NCBI GenBank assembly: GCA_003644505.1
Contig: QNCM01000014.1
Span: 1 to 37,003, forward strand
Length of the DNA stretch: 37,003 bases
Direction of reading: 5' to 3'
Source of the DNA: Candidatus Makaraimicrobium thalassicum
Lineage (GTDB): Bacteria; Omnitrophota; Gorgyraeia; Tantalellales; Tantalellaceae
Under the pieces are notes generated by a model, which saw only the letters and a program-made list of their open reading frames with translations, ran no database searches and was not told the DNA's origin. Below are positions 33,175-37,003 of the stretch, in pieces. The translations under genes were made by a program, and so were the position numbers. Within the stretch, counting starts at the first letter, position 1. Each line of letters begins with the position of its first letter.

Positions 33175-34266
33175 ATGCAAAGCGATATGAAACAGATTAA
33201 ACGCATATTGATCACAAGGACCGACAGGCTGGGTGACGTGGTGCTTTCCACTCCTGTAATACGGTATATGCGCGGGAAGTATCCCGGCGCGTATATCGCT
33301 TTTATGGTAAGGCCGGAGAACCGCGACGTGGTCGCTAATAACCCTCACCTTGACGAGGTCATAATTTATGACAAGCGCGGGTCCCAGAAGAGCTTCTGGA
33401 ATACGGTCCGTTTCGCCTTCGGTCTCAGAAAAAAAAGGTTCGATACGGCAATAGCGCTGCATCCCACGAACAGGGTGCATATTATACTGTTTCTTGCCGG
33501 GATCCCCTTGCGGATAGGGTATGATAGAAAAATGGGCAGGCTGCTCACCAGAAGGATCCCGCATCATAAACAGGAAGGCGATAAACACGAGGTTGATTAC
33601 AGTTTTGGTCTTCTGGAACACGCCGGCTTCGATATCACTAAGGCTGACCGGCGGCCTTATATGGAAACGGGCGATAAAGAGAGACACATGATCGATTCTA
33701 TACAGAAGAATTTTGGTATCGGTGATAATTTTATCGCCGTTCACGCAGGCGCCAGTTGCCCGTCGAAGAGATGGATGCCGGAAAGGTTCGCCCGCGCTGC
33801 GGATATCCTGAGCGAAAAATACAGTTCCGATATTGTCCTGGTCGGCGGGGATGAAACCGTGGAATACAGTAGTTTGACGGTTTCCAGGATGAAACATAAA
33901 GCGGTCGATCTGACCGGTATGCTGCTTGTAGGCGAACTCGCTGAACTCCTTTCCAGGTGCCGGTTGTTTATCTCCAATGACTCCGGGCCTGTGCATGTGG
34001 CTGTGGCGGTAAGGACCCCGGTGATAGTCATTTTTGGACGCAATGACCCCGGGCTTTCCCCCGGAAGGTGGGGGCCGTTGGGAGAGAAGGATATAGTGTT
34101 TCATAAGGACGTCGGATGCAGGACATGTCAGGCACATAAATGCGAAAAGGATTTTGCATGCCTCAGAGCGGTCACGGTCGATGAAGTGGTCGGTGCCGCG
34201 GGAAATATTCTTACCACCAGCTCCAGGTCTACACATTTACAAAAGCGGCAAAATCAAGAGCGCTGA
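33175..34266 (+). CDS. GT9 ADP-heptosyltransferase family protein, paralogue 3
   Basis: A 363-residue GT9 protein. The ATG at 33175 follows the TMTC stop directly; ATG 33187 is an alternative, and both lead into ILITRTDRLGDVVLSTPVIRYM. The upstream extension to 33025 overlaps the TPR gene and is rejected. IAVHAGASCPSKRWMPERFARA and FISNDSGPVHVAVAVRTPVIVIFG are family motifs, and the tail carries CRTCQAHKCEKDFAC. The last about 17 codons come from the repeat at 34216-34240 and its flank, so the natural C-terminus may have been replaced. Confidence 0.88.
   Translation: MQSDMKQIKRILITRTDRLGDVVLSTPVIRYMRGKYPGAYIAFMVRPENRDVVANNPHLDEVIIYDKRGSQKSFWNTVRFAFGLRKKRFDTAIALHPTNRVHIILFLAGIPLRIGYDRKMGRLLTRRIPHHKQEGDKHEVDYSFGLLEHAGFDITKADRRPYMETGDKERHMIDSIQKNFGIGDNFIAVHAGASCPSKRWMPERFARAADILSEKYSSDIVLVGGDETVEYSSLTVSRMKHKAVDLTGMLLVGELAELLSRCRLFISNDSGPVHVAVAVRTPVIVIFGRNDPGLSPGRWGPLGEKDIVFHKDVGCRTCQAHKCEKDFACLRAVTVDEVVGAAGNILTTSSRSTHLQKRQNQER
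34216..34240 (+). repeat. 25-bp copy of the palindrome arm within the GT9 3' end
   Basis: These 25 bases are identical to 34281-34305 and, inverted, to 34308-34332. They lie inside the last codons of GT9 paralogue 3. Confidence 0.85.
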
Positions 34267-34275
34267 TAATTCCAA

Positions 34276-34337
34276 TTCTTACCAGCTCCAGGTCTACACA
34301 TTTACATGTAAATGTGTAGACCTGGAGCTGGTAAGAA
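34276..34337 (+). repeat. Perfect 62-bp palindrome
   Basis: Each base from 34276 pairs with its partner to 34337, with the centre between 34306 and 34307 (ACATGT). It has no unpaired loop, so it could form a cruciform, or a long RNA hairpin when transcribed. Its right arm contains the 19-bp sequence found at 141-159. No T run follows. It begins 10 bases after the GT9 stop. Confidence 0.9.
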
Positions 34338-34416
34338 GGGAGCTGGAGGATGGAGCTTGAAAGGAGGACCGGGGGATGAGTCTTTTACAGGGGCTGCAGT
34401 CTTCGTGTAAAGGCTC

Positions 34417-34445
34417 TTGCTTCTCTTATCCAAAAGGGCTATAAT
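34417..34445 (+). promoter_or_regulatory. Sigma70-type promoter for the thioredoxin gene
   Basis: TTGCTT (34417-34422) and TATAAT (34440-34445) are spaced by 17 bp, 78 bases before the thioredoxin ATG. The start would fall near 34452. Confidence 0.6.
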
Positions 34446-34457
34446 ATGGGCTTTAAC

Positions 34458-34485
34458 AAGTCCCCATGCATGAATGCAGGGGCTT
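34458..34485 (+). other. Hairpin in the thioredoxin leader
   Basis: The arms CCCC-A-TGCAT and ATGCA-GGGG pair with one bulged A, flanked by partial AAG/CTT pairing. A T6 run occurs 7 bases after the stem. It could slow or stop transcription, or protect the mRNA; the gap makes a simple terminator doubtful. Confidence 0.4.
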
Positions 34486-34523
34486 AACGGCATTTTTTGG
34501 TAAAATACAACATAGGAGAAAGT

Positions 34524-34859
34524 ATGGGTACAGAAGAAAAATTGGAGGTTGCGGTAAACGACGGGAATTTTGGGGCTGAGGTGCTCGGGTCTGATCTGCC
34601 GGTATTGGTGGATTTCTGGGCGGAATGGTGCGGCCCCTGCTTTATGATCGCGCCGGCAGTCGAAGAGATAGCCAGGGAGTACCAGGGCCGGCTTAAAGTC
34701 TGCAAATTAAATGTCGATCAGGGATCGCAGACATCGTCCAGTTATGGTGTTATGAATATACCCACCTTGATGATCTTTAAAAACGGGGAAATGGTGGACA
34801 GACTGGTCGGAGTGGTCCCCAAGGGCGACATTATTTCCAGGATAGATGTCCATATTTGA
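34524..34859 (+). CDS. trxA: Thioredoxin
   Basis: A 111-residue protein disulphide reductase. The active site WAEWCGPC gives Cys36 and Cys39, and the cis-proline motif is MNIPTLMIFKNG. The ATG at 34524 is chosen because AGGAG lies 7 bases upstream; an upstream ATG at 34497 would add nine residues without support. VLVDFWAEWCGPC and VCKLNVDQ match TrxA, though after CGPC the usual Lys is Phe. It has no signal peptide, so it acts in the cytoplasm. It is transcribed from its own promoter. Confidence 0.93.
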   Translation: MGTEEKLEVAVNDGNFGAEVLGSDLPVLVDFWAEWCGPCFMIAPAVEEIAREYQGRLKVCKLNVDQGSQTSSSYGVMNIPTLMIFKNGEMVDRLVGVVPKGDIISRIDVHI

Positions 34860-34951
34860 GGCAGATCAGATACAGAAAATTGATTTTTCCTACCGAAAGT
34901 TTACTTTGTCGATGGTAAGCAATATTCACCTGATGGGGTATTCCAAGACAA

Positions 34952-34981
34952 TTGACATTCCGCGGAAACGCGTGTTAAAAT
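34952..34981 (+). promoter_or_regulatory. Promoter for the hldE-kdsB-kdsA unit
   Basis: TTGACA (34952-34957) and TAAAAT (34976-34981) are spaced by 18 bp, giving a leader of about 40 bases. The rest of the 169-base gap shows no hairpin terminator. Confidence 0.5.
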
Positions 34982-35028
34982 AACCGCTTGTTTTTATATA
35001 TTAATTATTTAATGCGGGGGGTAAAACC

Positions 35029-36045
35029 GTGAAACAATACAAGTATTCCACCCTGGCAAACATCGTAGAAAGGTTTCACAAAAAAAGGTTGATGGTAATA
35101 GGGGATCTTCTTCTTGACCAGTTTATATGGGGAGAGGTTTCCCGTATTTCACCTGAAGCGCCTGTTCCCGTAGTCTGGGTCAAGGACGATGAGTTCATGC
35201 CTGGCGGGGCATGCAACGTGGCTAACAACCTTGCGAAACTGGGAGCCAGGGTATCCCTTGTCGGGGTTGTCGGGGAAGATGAGACGGCCGGGATATTAGA
35301 AGGGCTGCTTAAGGAAAGGAATATTTGCACAGAGGGAATAATTACCGATAGAGAGAAACCCACGATCCTTAAAACGCGGGTTATTGCTCACCATCAACAG
35401 GTCGTGCGCATTGACAGGGAGAATGTTAATCAGATTACGGGGAAAAATCTGGCGAGGATTCAGGACCATATCAAGCAGAACATTCGAAATGTCGACGGCG
35501 TAATAATCGAGGATTACGGGAAAGGGGTCATTACGCCTTCCCTGCTTAATATAGTGGTCCCTTTGGCGAAAAGACACGGCAAGATCATTGCGGTAGATCC
35601 GAAGGAGAATCATTTTTCCTATTACAAGGGGGTCGATGTCATAACCCCTAATCATCATGAGGCCGCAAAAGCCGTGGGTTTTCCGCTCGATAACAACGAG
35701 ACGCTGAAAAGGGCAGGGGAGAGACTTGTCAAAAAGCTTAAAGCAGAGGTCATACTTCTGACGCTTGGCGAGGAAGGGATGATGGTCTTTGAGAAAGCAA
35801 CCCCCCCCCGCAGGATTCCCACGCTGGCCCAGGACGTGTTTGACGTCTCGGGCGCCGGGGATACGGTTATAGCGGTGTATACGCTGTCCGTTATAAGCGG
35901 GGGCTCTCCGATAATTGCGGCCCATATCGCCAACTGTGCCGCTGGTATCGTAGTGGGTAAAGTCGGCGTTACAGCCGTAGGAAAAGAAGAATTGATGGAT
36001 AGGCTGAGGCAGGAGACCGTAAGAGAAAAACGGAGGGGGACATAA
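35029..36045 (+). CDS. hldE1: D-glycero-beta-D-manno-heptose-7-phosphate kinase (HldE kinase domain)
   Basis: A 338-residue ribokinase-fold enzyme matching only the first domain of HldE (RfaE1/HldA type). It makes heptose-1,7-bisphosphate on the way to ADP-heptose. VIGDLLLDQFIWGEVSRISPEAPVPV, GGACNVANNLAKLGA, VDPKENHFSYYKGVDVITPNHHEA and FDVSGAGDTV with catalytic Asp278 are diagnostic. The cytidylyl (adenylyl) transferase half is absent, so a separate HldC would be needed elsewhere. The GTG start at 35029 has GGGGGG upstream. A C9 tract (35801-35809) lies before the catalytic motif. The product feeds the nearby GT9 enzymes. The stop shares a base with the kdsB ATG. Confidence 0.92.
   Translation: MKQYKYSTLANIVERFHKKRLMVIGDLLLDQFIWGEVSRISPEAPVPVVWVKDDEFMPGGACNVANNLAKLGARVSLVGVVGEDETAGILEGLLKERNICTEGIITDREKPTILKTRVIAHHQQVVRIDRENVNQITGKNLARIQDHIKQNIRNVDGVIIEDYGKGVITPSLLNIVVPLAKRHGKIIAVDPKENHFSYYKGVDVITPNHHEAAKAVGFPLDNNETLKRAGERLVKKLKAEVILLTLGEEGMMVFEKATPPRRIPTLAQDVFDVSGAGDTVIAVYTLSVISGGSPIIAAHIANCAAGIVVGKVGVTAVGKEELMDRLRQETVREKRRGT
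35801..35809 (+). repeat. C9 homopolymer tract in the heptose kinase gene
   Basis: Nine consecutive C residues encode Thr-Pro-Pro-Arg at about residues 258-261, upstream of the catalytic GAGD motif. A gain or loss of one base would remove the active site. Confidence 0.85.
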
Positions 36046-36842
36046 TGAAGATAGTGGCTGTAATACCCGCCAGGTGGCATTCGACCAGGCTCAAAGGGAA
36101 AGTCCTGGCGGATATAAACGGTAAACCCATGATCCAGCATGTCTGGGAGAGGGTCAGCCGGGCGCATGAAGTTGATGAGGTTATCGTTGCCGTGGATAAG
36201 GAAAGAGTGCTGAAAGTCGTCGAATCCTTTGGCGGCAAAGCCGTTTTCACTTCACCGGAGCAGCCTTCGGGCACGGACCGGATCGCCGAGGTCGCAAGTA
36301 CGGTCGATGCTGATATTTTCATTAACGTTCAGGCTGATGAGCCCCTTATTCATCCTTTTATGGTGGATGAGTTGGCCCAGGTGTTTGAATATGAGCGGAA
36401 TGTCCAGATAGCGACGCTTGTTAAACGGATCCACAGAAGAGAGGAGGTCATCGACGCCAATGTGGTTAAATGCGTGGTGGACAGAAAAGGGTTCGCGTTA
36501 TATTTTTCCAGGAGTCTGATCCCTTATATTTGCGGGAAAGGGTTGAACAAAGTCCCGGCCGAGTCGGATCCCGGGGATATAAGCGGAAGGTATTTCAAGC
36601 ATATCGGGTTATATTCGTATACAAAGGATTTCCTTTTTACTTATACCAATCTTCCGAAATCCACGCTGGAAATCGCGGAAAAGCTGGAACAGCTTCGTGT
36701 GCTCGAACACGGATACAAAATAAAGACCGTGGAAACGCGGTATGATACAATGGGCGTTGATACCCAGGAAGATCTTGAAAAGGTGAGAGAGATACTGAAA
36801 CAGGGTCAGGAGCATCTGGAAGTCATCGGGGAGCAGGCATGA
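36045..36842 (+). CDS. kdsB: CMP-Kdo synthetase (3-deoxy-manno-octulosonate cytidylyltransferase)
   Basis: A 265-residue nucleotidyltransferase that activates Kdo with CTP. It has VIPARWHSTRLKGKVLADI, where the family has GSTRLPGKPL, then PSGTDRIAEVA, NVQADEPLIHP (usually QGDEP), KHIGLYSYTKDFL and ETRYDTMGVDTQEDL. The core metal and substrate residues are kept. Variation in the P-loop-like motif is mild. It overlaps hldE by one base and kdsA by four, so the three are cotranslated. Its product is used by waaA. Confidence 0.94.
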   Translation: MKIVAVIPARWHSTRLKGKVLADINGKPMIQHVWERVSRAHEVDEVIVAVDKERVLKVVESFGGKAVFTSPEQPSGTDRIAEVASTVDADIFINVQADEPLIHPFMVDELAQVFEYERNVQIATLVKRIHRREEVIDANVVKCVVDRKGFALYFSRSLIPYICGKGLNKVPAESDPGDISGRYFKHIGLYSYTKDFLFTYTNLPKSTLEIAEKLEQLRVLEHGYKIKTVETRYDTMGVDTQEDLEKVREILKQGQEHLEVIGEQA

Positions 36843-37003
36843 GCATAAGACCGGTAAAGATCGGGGATATAACTATCGGTAGGGGCAGGCCTCTTGCTCT
36901 GATCGCCGGCCCATGTGTGATCGAATCCGCTGAAAGTGCCATGGAACACGCCCGGCAGATAAAGAAGATAGCGGGCAGGCTCGATATACCGTTCATCTTC
37001 AAG
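36839..37003 (+). CDS. kdsA: Kdo-8-phosphate synthase, 5' part
   Basis: Only the first 55 codons lie inside the window. They read into IGRGRPLALIAGPCVIESAES and end at IPFIFK, as in KdsA, which joins arabinose-5-phosphate and phosphoenolpyruvate to make Kdo-8-phosphate. The DAHP synthase family has a related start, but the kdsB neighbour supports KdsA. The ATG overlaps the kdsB stop (ATGA). Confidence 0.88.
   Translation, partial: MSIRPVKIGDITIGRGRPLALIAGPCVIESAESAMEHARQIKKIAGRLDIPFIFK

Overview
The window is a gene-dense (about 95% coding), all plus-strand stretch of a diderm bacterial chromosome. It encodes Kdo, lipid A and heptose functions (WaaA, LpxK, a lipid A-type acyltransferase, a heptose-7-P kinase, KdsB, KdsA), so the organism makes LPS. 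The gene mix suggests an uncultivated PVC/Omnitrophica-like lineage: fused glycosyltransferases, several ADP-heptosyltransferase paralogues, a TMTC-type TPR membrane protein, and tight ATGA-coupled operons at roughly 50% GC. That placement is inference; there is no rRNA here to settle it.

Layout. (1) 1-2988: a short repeat copy, a minimal MGMT-type alkyltransferase, a TatD nuclease fused to a radical SAM domain, and a CPBP membrane protease. (2) 3013-7426: mtnA, a hairpin region, then thiL-tsaE-tsaB-alr (thiamine diphosphate, tRNA t6A, cell-wall D-alanine). (3) 7427-12451: a promoter-bearing leader and ilvB-ilvN-ilvC-leuA (branched-chain amino acids). (4) 12458-15916: aroE, a prepilin peptidase, a dispersed-repeat hairpin, aroC and aroK (shikimate pathway). 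(5) 15949-21062: a PAS/HD-GYP signalling protein, dprA, topA and a Xer recombinase (DNA processing). (6) 21131-34266: an envelope cluster of waaA, lpxK, an LpxL-like/ELM1-like fusion, a GT4-GT9 fusion, a GT4, two GT9s, a macro-domain protein, a TMTC-like TPR protein and another GT9. (7) 34267-37003: a 62-bp perfect palindrome, thioredoxin with its own promoter, then hldE kinase domain-kdsB-kdsA (cut by the window edge), which supply heptose and Kdo precursors.

Regions 6 and 7 work together. The kinase and Kds enzymes make ADP-heptose and CMP-Kdo precursors; WaaA, LpxK and the acyltransferase build Kdo-lipid A; the GT4 and GT9 enzymes extend the core. The features most worth a second look are the domain fusions, the macro-domain gene locked between envelope genes, homopolymer tracts in envelope genes (C9 in the heptose kinase), and two families of short dispersed repeats, one of which forms a perfect 62-bp palindrome at the end of a glycosyltransferase gene. 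No transposase, CRISPR array, tRNA or rRNA was recognised.
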